From: Patiria miniata | Taxonomy: Eukaryota > Echinodermata > Asteroidea > Valvatida > Asterinidae | Direction: 5' to 3' | NCBI RefSeq assembly: GCF_015706575.1 | Contig: NW_024037059.1 | Coordinates: forward strand, 10,019,730-10,083,729 | DNA length: 64,000 nucleotides | Shown here: positions 33,041-44,448 of the stretch, piece after piece | Position numbering within the stretch: the stretch's first letter is position 1 | Layout: every line of letters starts with the position of its first letter | The notes under the pieces: model-generated | Told to the model about the DNA's origin: nothing | Databases searched by the model: none | The model's input: only the letters and a program-made list of their open reading frames with translations | Made by a program: the position numbers and the translations under genes

Positions 33041-36000
33041 TGTTTAAATGACTCTCGCTGCTATTAAAGAAAAATGGAAGATAATTCTGAACTCACTTTT
33101 GTTCCCTTACCGTGGTTTTTAATGGAGTCTCTTGTCTGTTAGAAATGTCATAACTCATTTGATGCCATTGAATAAACAATTTGTATAAAAAACAATTATT
33201 TTTCGTCCTTAAGTACAGACGGACGCTAGACCCGAAGCATTGTCGTCGGCAATTGTACCTTAAAAGACAGCAGGTGGTATGCATTCAACTGTTCCGTGAA
33301 AATACCCGATTACATGTTTTGTAATCGCTCTTTTGGTAAGGTCTTGCAGTATCACCTTTTGCAGCTGCGCTTACAACGTGACAACTGCGACGTCAGTTTA
33401 TATTCAAACGGTCCGATTTCTTTGCAGTGTGATATAATGCGGGCCTTGCGCAGCAACTCACGGTAGTCTAATAACTATTTTATAAAGTAGCCGCGTGTTA
33501 ACCTGACGGCTGCGCCAGGTGTTCGCACGCACTCGGCATGAGTGCCTCGCGGCTCATGCCACTGTTTTTCCTGGTAGTCTGTGTTTTCCACCTGTCAAAA
33601 TTATTTAGTGATTTTAAGATGGAAAGAGACATGTGTGGTTCTTCTGTGGGGGTGTTATCCCAGTTGTTTGCCGAAACGAAAAAGAAAATACTACACAAAA
33701 AGAGACAGTTTTCATTAGGTGTCCGACCACTTCTGTCCATGCGGATCTTACCCGCTTGGATGAGCAGGTCTCGGTGTCCTCTTCCGTTCAGATTATACTT
33801 CACGTAAACAGAGAGGGTGTTGAATAGTGTGACCTCTGCGATTACACGAACATCCTTCAATTTAACGAGTCATAAACGATATTTCGGATTCCACGAAACC
33901 GTTGTGACGTTGCGATGGCAATCATAATGAAGAGATTGCCCTCACTGCCAAGCAAGATATTTCTTTAGCGCCAAAATTGTTTTTACCTGTAAGGAAAAAA
34001 TAGGAATTCGGTTTGATGACATCATCGGTAGGGCATTATTATATCCTTCACTACACGTCATAACGGTTTTGTAGAATCCCAATAAAACGTGACTTGGCGT
34101 CTGTGTCAATTCTTCATGACAGAATTTATTCTTGTGATTGACCAAGCGGAAAATAAATGAACCCGACTGAACTGAATGAGCAGTGATGTTTATCATCTTA
34201 ACAACTATGCGCTTCAATAAATTATTACAAATTAAAAAGTAATTTTTTTCATTCCATTATACATTATTTGAACCTGATGTAGTTGAAAAGGCACAATATC
34301 TTTTCCACTGGTTTATTGTAAAATACAGCAACGGTAGAACCTGCAGTTGCAACTATTGTCTAAAGGGGAACAGGCTACCCGTGCACTGGAAAATCAGTGC
34401 CTGAATCACTTAACTATACGCTTTTGTAAATTTTAAAAAAGAAAATGTTTTAAAGGTCTCGTCAAAAAAATATTCGCGAGATATTAGTAGTCTTCCAACT
34501 ATACTACACAAGCTTATCTCATAATTAATGTATACGTCTGGACCAGTAATATGCAAATTGAGATTTATATATTCAATGTCATCACGCATTCACGCGTCAG
34601 TGGGTGTAAAGTCTTTACTCTTTGAGCTGATGTTAATGCTTAGAGCTGACAATAACGCCAAACGTCACCAATTAGTGACGCACATTTTGAATTGGCCTTC
34701 AATGAACAAAAACAAACCGTAAAAGAACACTTCATACATCCACATTGTTTTACATCGGAGAAAATGTCATATTATTACTACCCTCATAAACCAGCAGGTC
34801 AGTGGATTATTACGTAAAGATGTTCCATTTGGAAACTCAACAATTGAGGATAATGCCGATCTAGCTGTGTCTATATCATTAGGCTATAACCACTCCAGCT
34901 TCAAAAAGAAATGCACAGCTACACTTCCAGGTGGAGCTATGGATTTGTTTGGATCATAAGTAACAAACAATAAGTGGCATCTTTTGATGTAATTCATGCT
35001 GATCCTGTTGAGCAGTAAACGCTATTTCCGAGTTACGTCATTATTGTCCAGATAGTGTTTCAATTGTTTTATTTAATGTTGGGTACGGGATTTTCCATAT
35101 TAGACGCAATTTTCATATGCCCTAATTTGCATGCGACCCCATGCAGCGTGTATGCGGTCCGCTGTTGACGTACAGTGCCCCAATAATCTAAGAATTCTGA
35201 AATTATGTTCCATGTGGTATTTTATTTACATGTAAATTACCTTTTGATCGCTCAGCCTGTTAAAAGTGGATCAATGAGAATAGTTATTTGAGTATGCGCA
35301 TAAATTGGTGGGTCGCCGCCGCGTTGTTGCAACGTGACTGGGCTTTGGCGTCAGCCATTCTTCACACTTTTGAGATGACGGTGGATGACCGTGGATGATT
35401 TCTTAGTTCTCACCTTTTAGGATGTTTGTACAAATAGGGGACATTATGTAGAAACTGTTAATTAGTTTTTGTGAGCATTTCGCATTATTTGAGCGTGTTA
35501 ATTAGAGTTTTCTCCCGTCGTGTCACTATTTGACATTGACGTGCAATTGCCTGTTGTCTCACATAAAGCCACAGTTCAAAAATGCGTACGTACTTGGGAC
35601 TCATTATGTTTGTGTGCTATCGTGAGATCCACCTCCTGACCGCCCAAGGAATTTCGGAATTAAAATAACTACAGGATTATAGGAATGAAATAACCTTACA
35701 TAGAATATTTTGGCTTCTGCTTTGGAATTGTAATATTTCATATTGTACATTTTTCTTGCTAAGCTGTACTTTGTAAGATAATTCAATATTATATACCGAT
35801 GCATGTGAAATCCTAAGTACTGGTTTCTAATATTTTCAAATTAAGTTGTGTTTTGTCCACTGAGTACAACCAACTTGTTGAAGTTTAGCTCAGTGTGTAC
35901 TATATACATGTTGAGAAAACAACGAAAACATTATTCACAATTGTTCGGTCTCGTAAGTGGATTCCGCTTTCGATAATTGCACCCTCCAATGTACGATCCC

Positions 36001-36471
36001 TATGTAAGCACTCGGAAAATAATTGTCATTCAGTCGATTATAGTGCACGGGAAGTCGCGGTCCCAGCGACTAAACAATAACTTAAATAACACCATTTTTT
36101 GTTTAATTTCTCCTGTCTTTTTGTAATTGGTGCAATAAAATTAAAAGTCATCGAAGCGTACATGATATTTTATCTGTGGTTTTTCTTTTTCGTCCAGAGT
36201 CAATTTATTTCAAATTCTGAATGATCAATTCAAATGTGATTTAGTTTGGAGTAGGTAGGGCCTATTGTTAAACATTTTAAATGTATGTTGTTCTGAATTA
36301 TATTTTTGTTCCATAATCATTGTCTTGATTCGAATAATTCCTTTCTGTCATTATTATGTTATTTTTGTGTCTAAGCTTGTCTCTTGAGTCATAATGAAAT
36401 CAAGACAGGATTTGGGGTTTTTTTTTACTTGTGATTGTGTGTACAGGATAAGTGCTGTTCATTCTTTTTTA
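33041..36471. other. Non-coding stretch, no gene seen
   Basis: About 3.4 kb with short ORFs only. A plus-strand frame at 33538-33807 starts with a hydrophobic, signal-like segment (MPLFFLVVCVFHLSKLF), but nothing else supports a gene. Its minus-strand counterpart frame (33498-33860) is equally unsupported. Confidence 0.45.
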
Positions 36472-36772
36472 TTACCTCGGCCAAAGAGGTTATGTTTTCA
36501 TTGGATTTGGTTAGTTTGTTGGTTTGTTGGTTGGTTTGTCTGTTAACAAGATAACTGAAAACGTTACGGAAGGATTTCCATGACTTGTTTTAGGTATGGT
36601 TTTGGTACAATTACAAGTCAATTAGATTTTGGAAGTGATCCGGAATCCAGGATGTTTTTAAAGGATTCTTCACCAAATTGTGTGCAAGTATTTCTTTTGG
36701 ATATACTGACAATATAGCAGGGAATTATTTAGCCTTGGCGGAGGTTTTCACTCTCTGAGTGCTTTCTAGTTC
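36472..36772. mobile_element. ~300-bp interspersed repeat with CTCGGCCAAAGAGG / CCTTGGCGGAGG ends
   Basis: Begins TTACCTCGGCCAAAGAGGTT and ends CCTTGGCGGAGGTTTTCACT, CTCTGAGTGCTTTCTAGTT. ACCTCGGCCAAAG and CCTTGGCGGAGGT are near inverted repeats. From memory this matches a short repeat common in marine invertebrate genomes (with internal AACAAGATAACT and GTGATCCGGA phrases), but I cannot verify that here. Confidence 0.6.
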
Positions 36773-39343
36773 TATTTATAATTAGGTGGACCATGTCTAT
36801 AATTATAAGTTAACAAAGGTTATAATCTGAAAATACTAGGGTTTTGCTATCTTTCCATTATCAGCAAATGCGAATCAGCAAAAAGCGCATACTACAAGAA
36901 CGAATTTGAATGTAGATATGTAAAAGCTTTTTGCCAGTTCATGAAATCGAATTCTCTTTCAACCTCTTTCTGAGGCCTTCCACTTATTTAAATGACCGTC
37001 TGATTTAAATGAACGACTATTTAAATTTGAATGAACTTATTCATCAAAAGACTGTTCAAATAACTCGAACGACTCTTTTAGCTGTACGAATGCTCATTTA
37101 AGAGAGCATTCATGTTAAACGTTAAATTGAACGAGTTTTTAATTAAATTGGCAGGGAAAACGTGTAATTAATGTTGCTATAATGAGCTTTACATTGCAAA
37201 GGTTCAGATGGAGATCTTATGCGTCATCCAGGTTGTTTCCTTGTAGGCCTATGTTTGAGATCTTTCTTTACGGTTCGATTCGCCTTGTGGAATTCCAATA
37301 AAAAAAGGGCTTGTGCTTAATGGCTGCCCTTGTGTACCGGCACGATTAATTAACAGATGAAATTTAATCAAAGTGACAAACCCCAACAAACACATGTAGG
37401 CACTGAAGCAAATTACGCAGAATTGATCGCATAATTGACATTCCAAATTTGACGAAGGAGGGAAGACGTGGTTTGGCCGTGGATTGAATGCAAGAGTGGT
37501 TTGACATGGGAGGCACCTCGTTCAATCCCACGTCCTATAATGAGCAGATAAACAGGACCATTTGTCGGGGTTTTAGCATGAAACAAAAAGACAACACCCG
37601 ATAAGTCGGTGTCAGGATAAAGATGTATGATCAAATTAAAACTCCGACGACAGCCGATCCCCCTTTTTTAAGTATTATTCAAATAATTACCTTATTGTCA
37701 CCCTCGAGGAGAAAATTGATATCTAAATTATATGTCATTATTAGCAGCGACGCAGAGACGCAGATTACGACGAGAATTCGGAGAAACGTCTCTAGCTAAA
37801 TTTGCTTTCTACTCAGTTAATAGTGCACGTGTTGTCCCCTTGCCGCCACGAAGAGTAAAGGAAATCCCATCATATTAATTGGAAAGGGATCTGATCTGTT
37901 TACCATGAGATGTATACTGTCAAAACAGTATGCATGCTTTATTGGTTTCATCATAGTTTCATGAGCGGCTTATTAACGTACGTGTGCATGCTGAAACAAT
38001 CATGGTTGATCATAACCGAGGTAAACAATAACGATGACGAGTTTTTTCCTTTAATCGGGAATATAATACGACATGGAATTTACGGTAGAACATGTAACGG
38101 TTATCAAGCTGATATGCCTAACAGTTTATTAGGAGTATAGTGATTTAACCTGACGAAAATAACGATGTAGCAAATAAAAGCACGCATGATCCATGTGATT
38201 GTAGATGGGCAGAACTTCATGTAAAGGTTAACTCCATTTAAAAAAAACCCCAAAACTTAACAATAACATCTGGATGATGAATTGCTCGCAGTTTACGGAA
38301 ATAGTATAGGTGATCTTTCGGTTGTTGGCATGTACGTTTTCATGGATTGTTGAAGTACTACGTGTGTCATGACACGTCATATATTTGACATAATTGTTGA
38401 AGGAATCCCCGCGACGCCATGAAAGGAAATGCTCGGTTGTTTCCTAAGTTGATTGCCCGTTTCATTTATGTTGATTTTGCAGTTCAACATCTTTCTCGTC
38501 GTTTGTAGATAAACATAAACCAGTATACGTTTACTAGAAGTGTTGAGCTGCGCCGTACTTGTGACATACGTCATTGCTTCGTTGTGTTGTCTTAGACTTG
38601 ATGACAGTCATTCATGAGATTGTGGAGAGGTAGGGTTGTCATTTTGCTAGTTTGTTTTACACTTGAACCTGAGGTAACTACGTGTTCCACGATGATGACG
38701 AAGCTCTTGCCTGATTTGGAGTTCTGGGCATATCGATAATTGGTCATATCTCGTGTTGATATTGCTATCGGGAATGAGGCTTCAACGGCCCCGAGTCTGT
38801 TACCACTCAATCGTATAATGTCGCTGGTTTTCCGGCATTGCTGACAAAAGACTGACTCACACATAATTCTGGTTAGCCGAGGTAAAGGAATTTGACCAAA
38901 TTATTTGAGAAAAAATTAAATTGAAGCCGGCATTGGAAAGTTAATCAATTCTCAATACCCGACGTAGAATGAGGGCTGCCTATATACGCTCCACACTAAC
39001 CAATAGCTTTAATAGTCAAAGTGATGTTTCAGATAAACAGTAATGCTCGGGATACATTTAAGTGCAGGGTAAAGTCTACATTAAATGCTCGGGTTACATT
39101 TGTGTAAAAAGGACTACATGCAGGGCTCTATTTATAGGGTCTACATTTATAGGGTCGGAATACATTAAGGTCTCGGGTCACATTTAGGAACAGCATGTTT
39201 CTATTTTGAAACAAAACGGTATCTGTCTACAGAGGTTTACAAATACCGACGCATATCTGTTATATATCTGTTCAATTTTATCTGTTCAATTTTATATATC
39301 TGTTCAATTTTAACAAAGCATTTTCCATTTTCTTCCATTTCAG
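36773..39343. other. Upstream region of the GPCR; no other gene seen
   Basis: About 2.6 kb with short ORFs only. 39040-39180 has irregular repeats of CGGGTTACATTTA and TTTATAGGGTC. A 5' UTR exon of the GPCR gene should lie upstream of the acceptor at 39343 but could not be identified. Confidence 0.45.
39320..39343 (+). promoter_or_regulatory. Probable splice acceptor of a 5' UTR intron
   Basis: TTTTCCATTTTCTTCCATTT followed by CAG, then 27 bases to the GPCR start codon. The upstream exon is not identified. Confidence 0.65.
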
Positions 39344-39370
39344 CTGAGGCTTCTTTTTGAGCAAGACGCC

Positions 39371-40411
39371 ATGTCGTACTCTTATTTCACCAATGGCACG
39401 GAGGAGTTGGCGATGGGAGAAGACTTGGATCAGAACGTCATTAATGCCATCGGCGTTATAATGTTGATCTTAACAGTAGTAGGTTTTGTGGGAAATAGCT
39501 GCATCATCTTCATCGTCTTAGTTAACCGCTCTATGCGGAACCGCCCCAACGCGCTAGTAGCCAGCCTCGCTGTTGGCGATCTCTTGCTGCTGTTTTTTTG
39601 CATACCTCTCCGGCTCTACCAGATGATCTATTTCCGATGGCCCTTTGGCAACCTCATGTGCAAACTCTCTCAAGGTTCTGTTATTGCTTCTCAGTCCGTG
39701 TCCATTTTCTCCATGGTGGCCCTAAGCCATGACCGGTACCGCGCCATCGTCACGCCGATGAATTACCCACGTTCCCGTGGCTCTGGTCGTACATTTGTCA
39801 CCATCTCAGTCATCTGGTTCCTCGGAATTGTCGCGTCCTGTCCTATTGTTATCTTCTCTCACGTCCGAGGTAACGAGTTCTTTAGCTGGTGCAACTACAT
39901 CAGCCACACTTCACTGGAAGGCAAGCTCCATGCTATCTTCAGAGGTTTGCTGCTGTTTATCATCCCACTTGTGATTATTAACGGCTACTACTGCTTGGTG
40001 TCAAGGAAGCTGATTATGAGCACACGGGCCCTCCCCGGTGAGGTACACGACAAGAGGTCACAGATAAGCTCTAGGAAGCGTTTGGCCTATCTTGTCCTGG
40101 CTATCGTCATTCTCTTCACCGTCTGCTGGTTGCCATTCTTCATTTTTGAGCTCTTGTTCCAGATAAACGACACCATCCTCAACAATTCTAACGCCCTGAC
40201 CTACCTGAGATTGCTCAGTGAGGTGTTGACTTACTCAAATTCTTGCATCAACCCTATCCTCATAACAGTCGTCAGCTCAACCTATCGGAAATACTTTTGC
40301 AACTATCTCTTTTGCCGATGTTTCAGGAAAGCAAAGTTCACCAGACCTCGAGCATCTATCGTGTCATCTAAGGCTTCTTCTGCTCGCACTCGAATAACTG
40401 AGTTTGCTTGA
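39371..40411 (+). CDS. Class A (rhodopsin-like) GPCR, bombesin/endothelin-receptor-like neuropeptide receptor
   Basis: Intact single-exon receptor of 346 residues in the plasma membrane, expected to signal through G proteins to a peptide ligand. The short N-terminus carries an N-glycosylation site (NGT, 8-10). Seven helices lie at roughly 25-51, 60-84, 97-127, 142-162, 189-213, 237-264 and 276-303. Hallmarks: N42, SLAVGD with D70, C97 paired with C174, DRY 121-123, W149, P199, CWLP 252-255, and SNSCINPI 289-296. After NP, the usual tyrosine is absent (NPILIT); bombesin and endothelin receptors also differ here (NPxxLY), which supports that assignment together with NALVASLAVGDLLLL and MVALSHDRYRAIV. 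C310, C315 and C317 are palmitoylation candidates. The start ATG is at 39371, preceded by a polypyrimidine tract and CAG (39341-39343) that reads as the acceptor of a 5' UTR intron. GC content is well above the flanks. The ligand cannot be told from sequence. Confidence 0.93.
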   Translation: MSYSYFTNGTEELAMGEDLDQNVINAIGVIMLILTVVGFVGNSCIIFIVLVNRSMRNRPNALVASLAVGDLLLLFFCIPLRLYQMIYFRWPFGNLMCKLSQGSVIASQSVSIFSMVALSHDRYRAIVTPMNYPRSRGSGRTFVTISVIWFLGIVASCPIVIFSHVRGNEFFSWCNYISHTSLEGKLHAIFRGLLLFIIPLVIINGYYCLVSRKLIMSTRALPGEVHDKRSQISSRKRLAYLVLAIVILFTVCWLPFFIFELLFQINDTILNNSNALTYLRLLSEVLTYSNSCINPILITVVSSTYRKYFCNYLFCRCFRKAKFTRPRASIVSSKASSARTRITEFA

Positions 40412-40426
40412 CTCTACACTGTAAAA

Positions 40427-41154
40427 AAATTGCCCGTAATTTTACGGTAAAAGCAGTGTCAAACGGGTTGCCAACAAAAGACCGTAAAATTACGGTCAGT
40501 TACGGGTTTTGAAAAATGACGGTGACCGTAATTTTAACGCGAATTTCCCGTAAATTTGACGGCAATTTGCGTAATGTAATGGAATACAAAGTGGGTGGCG
40601 TCAGAGCTGAGTGTAGGGGTAGGGAGGGGGGTAGGTTCCAGTTACTGCAGCTGGGAGTGGGGTATGCATACGTTTTACAGCTTGTCTTTTACAGGCATAG
40701 TGGTTTTCAAATCACTTAATGTGAAATTATCTTTAAGTTGTAACATAACTTGCATCTGTAAGTTGTAATTTTCATTTACAACTTTTTACCGATCCCGCAG
40801 AAAGGGTCAACCTATTGCTGGTCAACACCGCAGAATTAGCTGTTTGGCTCTCCAAATTCCGCAATATTAAAGCATTACGGCTTTCACAGTACAATGATCA
40901 GCACGTAGCGAACCTTGCGTGAGTGCACACGAATCACAGCTTTAAAAACTAGGCGGTTGTGAGGGTTTGAAAGGGGAGGGGTTTTGAAAAGTTACGAATA
41001 CAAAGCATTGTGAATCCCAGCCTGCGTCAGGTCACCAAGTTTTACGGGAAATGCACGTAGCACGTTCTTTCTTGTGACGGTTCGAGCAATAACGGTAATA
41101 AACCGTAAACAATGCGGGAAAAGGACAGTGTTTTTACGGGTTTTGTTTACAGTG
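40427..41154. mobile_element. 728-bp CACTG-ended MITE (EnSpm/CACTA-like) just after the GPCR stop
   Basis: Ends CACTGTAAAAAAATTGCCCG and, on the other strand, CACTGTAAACAAAACCCGTA, with TA on both outer sides. Subterminal phrases CCGTAATTTTACGG and CCGTAAAATTACGG form further palindromes. CACTG termini and a 2-bp duplication fit the EnSpm/CACTA group. It begins 15 bp beyond the GPCR stop codon, so it probably lies in the 3' UTR. It contains ATTAAA (~40865) and AATAAA (41097-41102), the nearest possible poly(A) signals I see. No transposase. Confidence 0.75.
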
Positions 41155-41562
41155 TATGCTTAGATTGTACAACATCAGCGACGTTTTGGAGCGGTATTAA
41201 AAATGAAAATATACTTGAATGTCATAGCCCGTCTTAACTTTTGATCTCAACACAATACAATTTCGTACCTGAAATAATCGGCGAGAAACTGCGGTCTTCC
41301 TTAAAAGGATAACCTAGTTGTTGATTCGGTGATCTTACGGACACTTGAACTTAAAATTCTGATTATAGCCTCTTGGGAGTTTGTACCGCCGCGTCCATTT
41401 TCAGTGAAGATTTGCAGACTCTGAAGTAATTCACCCTTCACTCCTCTTCCGAACAAATCCTGCGTCTATATCTAGGATGTTAACTTTGGATACATATCGA
41501 TTTGGTTGCCCGGAGATTCTATGGGGATGTTTTAATACAACTGAAGATGATGATCTGGGTCA
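41155..41562. other. Non-coding stretch, nothing recognised
   Basis: No ORF of note, no repeat recognised. Confidence 0.5.
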
Positions 41563-42155
41563 CAGCCCGATAGTCCGAAGGTTCTTTAGTCCGAAGGGTC
41601 ATTAGTCCGAAGGTTCGTTATTCCGAAGGTTCAATAGTCCGAAGGTTCGATAGTCAGAAGGGCCCATTAGTCCGAAAACAGAAGAAGGTTAAATAGTCCG
41701 AAGGTTCGATAGTCCGAAAAAAGATAGGGTTCGATAATTCGAATCGACAGTAAGGTCCGATAGTCCGAATGGACGATAAGGTTCGATAGTCCGCATGGAC
41801 AATAAGGTTCGATAGTCCGAATTGACAATAGAACCTTGTTGTCGATTTGGACTATAGGACCTAGTTGTCGATTCGGACTATCAGACCTTATTGTGGATTC
41901 GGAATAATGAACCGTTGGACAAGTAAACTTTATTTTCGTTGGACTACTGAACCTTCGGACTAATTAACCTTATTCTAAATTCGGACTACCGAACCTTTGA
42001 ACTAATGAACCTTCGGACTATTTCTTCAAATGTTCGGATTAACGAACCTTATTTCATTTTCGGACTAACAAACCCCCTCTTATGAAAATTTTGTGTATTC
42101 GGACTATCGAAACTTCGGACTAAAGAAGATCCGGACTTTCGAACCTTCTGCCTTC
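41563..42155. repeat. Foldback of TAGTCCGAAGGTTCGA repeats
   Basis: 41563-41822 carries many tandem AGTCCGAAGGTTCGAT-type units (period about 14-30 bp, degenerate). From 41823 to 42155 the same unit runs in the opposite orientation (TTCGGACTATCGAACC type), so the whole block is a ~600-bp imperfect palindrome made of minisatellite arms. Confidence 0.9.
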
Positions 42156-43190
42156 GGGCGTACCCCGATGAACTGGGGGTCTGGACACTACGTAACACTA
42201 GGGGACGGTGTTCATGATTCAATGTGGGTGTTGCGCGGAACATTACATATACAAACAGTGCATGTAAGCGTTTGTACTGTTTGTTCTCCCGTTTTTCACA
42301 AGCATTTCAAAAGCACTTTGGACCATTGAAAACTTAAAAATTAACCTCAAATAAGGGTTTTTTTGTTTCTCACAACCACAATAAAATCTGAGGGGGGAGG
42401 GGAAATGATAAAATGGCCCTTACCCTGGTCAAAACGTGTGTGGGGGATTTGTCCTCCCCATCACCCGGGATATACCCTCCTCATCACCGGGGATATATCA
42501 TCCCCATCACCACGCCCATGGCACCGACCTCGCAGCATCTGAGATTGCATTATATACGGATGAAATTCACCGTGACAGAATGTAGAGCATTGCATTTGTA
42601 TAGTTTCATGAATGGACCAAATCTGTTGTGTTTGGGCTGGGGGTTCTAGACTGGGATGTATTTTTTTCTTAAGTCGGAAGCCAAAAATGGAGTCAGTCGG
42701 AAATTAGAATCGTAGATATATAAATGGGACGCCCTTAGCCATGGGCTAAAAGATGGATTACGAATGAGTATATGTGATATGGAATTAATGCATGCTTAGA
42801 ATAATCACGAATTAATCAATTAATAATTAATTGAAAATGCAGGAACATTCAGGTGTGGGAAAGCTAGAGAGGGCCAGTTCAATTGTCGAATTTGTGTAGT
42901 AAAAAAAAGAAGGTAAATGCATACGATTTACATTACAGGGCAGGGGAGGTTTTTTTCCCATTATTTCCAAACAGTTATTGCGTCAGAGTGATAATAGTAA
43001 GCTGTCAACTGTGACTAAAAAAGCGTGAGTGTTCTCAAAAGGCACGAATTGCAGGCATATTGTGCCAGACTTTTTTTGTTTTCATTTTTTAAAGCACGAT
43101 AGCATTTATGTTGTACTGGCTGGGTACACTTGAAAGATAAACCAAAAGAAATAGTTTGCAAGAAACTGTTAATATTCTTGACATTTAATC
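42156..43190. other. Non-coding stretch with a small CCCCATCACC minisatellite
   Basis: At 42454-42522 units of CCCCATCACC and GGGATATA are repeated three or four times. Otherwise nothing recognised. Confidence 0.5.
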
Positions 43191-43194
43191 CAAA

Positions 43195-43312
43195 AAAAGA
43201 GATATCTCTATTAAGAAAAGAGATATTTCTGTTAGAAAAAGAGATATCTCTATTATGACAGGAATAGAGATATCTCTATTAATAATAGAGATATCTCTAT
43301 TAGACATAGAGT
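43195..43312. repeat. Tandem palindromes of AGAGATATCTCT
   Basis: Five copies of the palindrome AGAGATATCTCT (one with TTTCT) spaced about 22-35 bp apart. Confidence 0.9.
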
Positions 43313-43623
43313 TATATGCGGGTCAATTATTGCGTAATGTCGGTCATCTCAATGCATGCCTTGAAGACTGATCGCATTAGAGGAAACCATTTTTGTGTGT
43401 GTGAAGTATTAACTCAGTGTAACAACAAAAGAAGTAAAATGACGCCAAACAAAGACACATTGATTGCGAGGGGGAAATATAAATGAGTGATGTTGATTTT
43501 AAGAAGGCTATGCAAAAAGTGAATTCACGGATATTATTCCATGAATGAATTGCGATGGACAATTGAAAAGTTATGGATTACAGAAAATATATTAATTAAT
43601 TGAAATGTACATATAAATTTAAT

Positions 43624-44448
<825 letters not shown>

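Noticed and set aside
33538-33807. Possible small secreted protein with signal-like N-terminus
   Set aside because: Only the first 20 or so residues look like a signal; the rest has no cysteine pattern or cleavage sites. An equally long ORF overlaps it on the other strand.
38592-38864. 90-codon minus-strand ORF upstream of the GPCR
   Set aside because: No splice sites, domain or duplicate support the frame. Length is within chance for this region.
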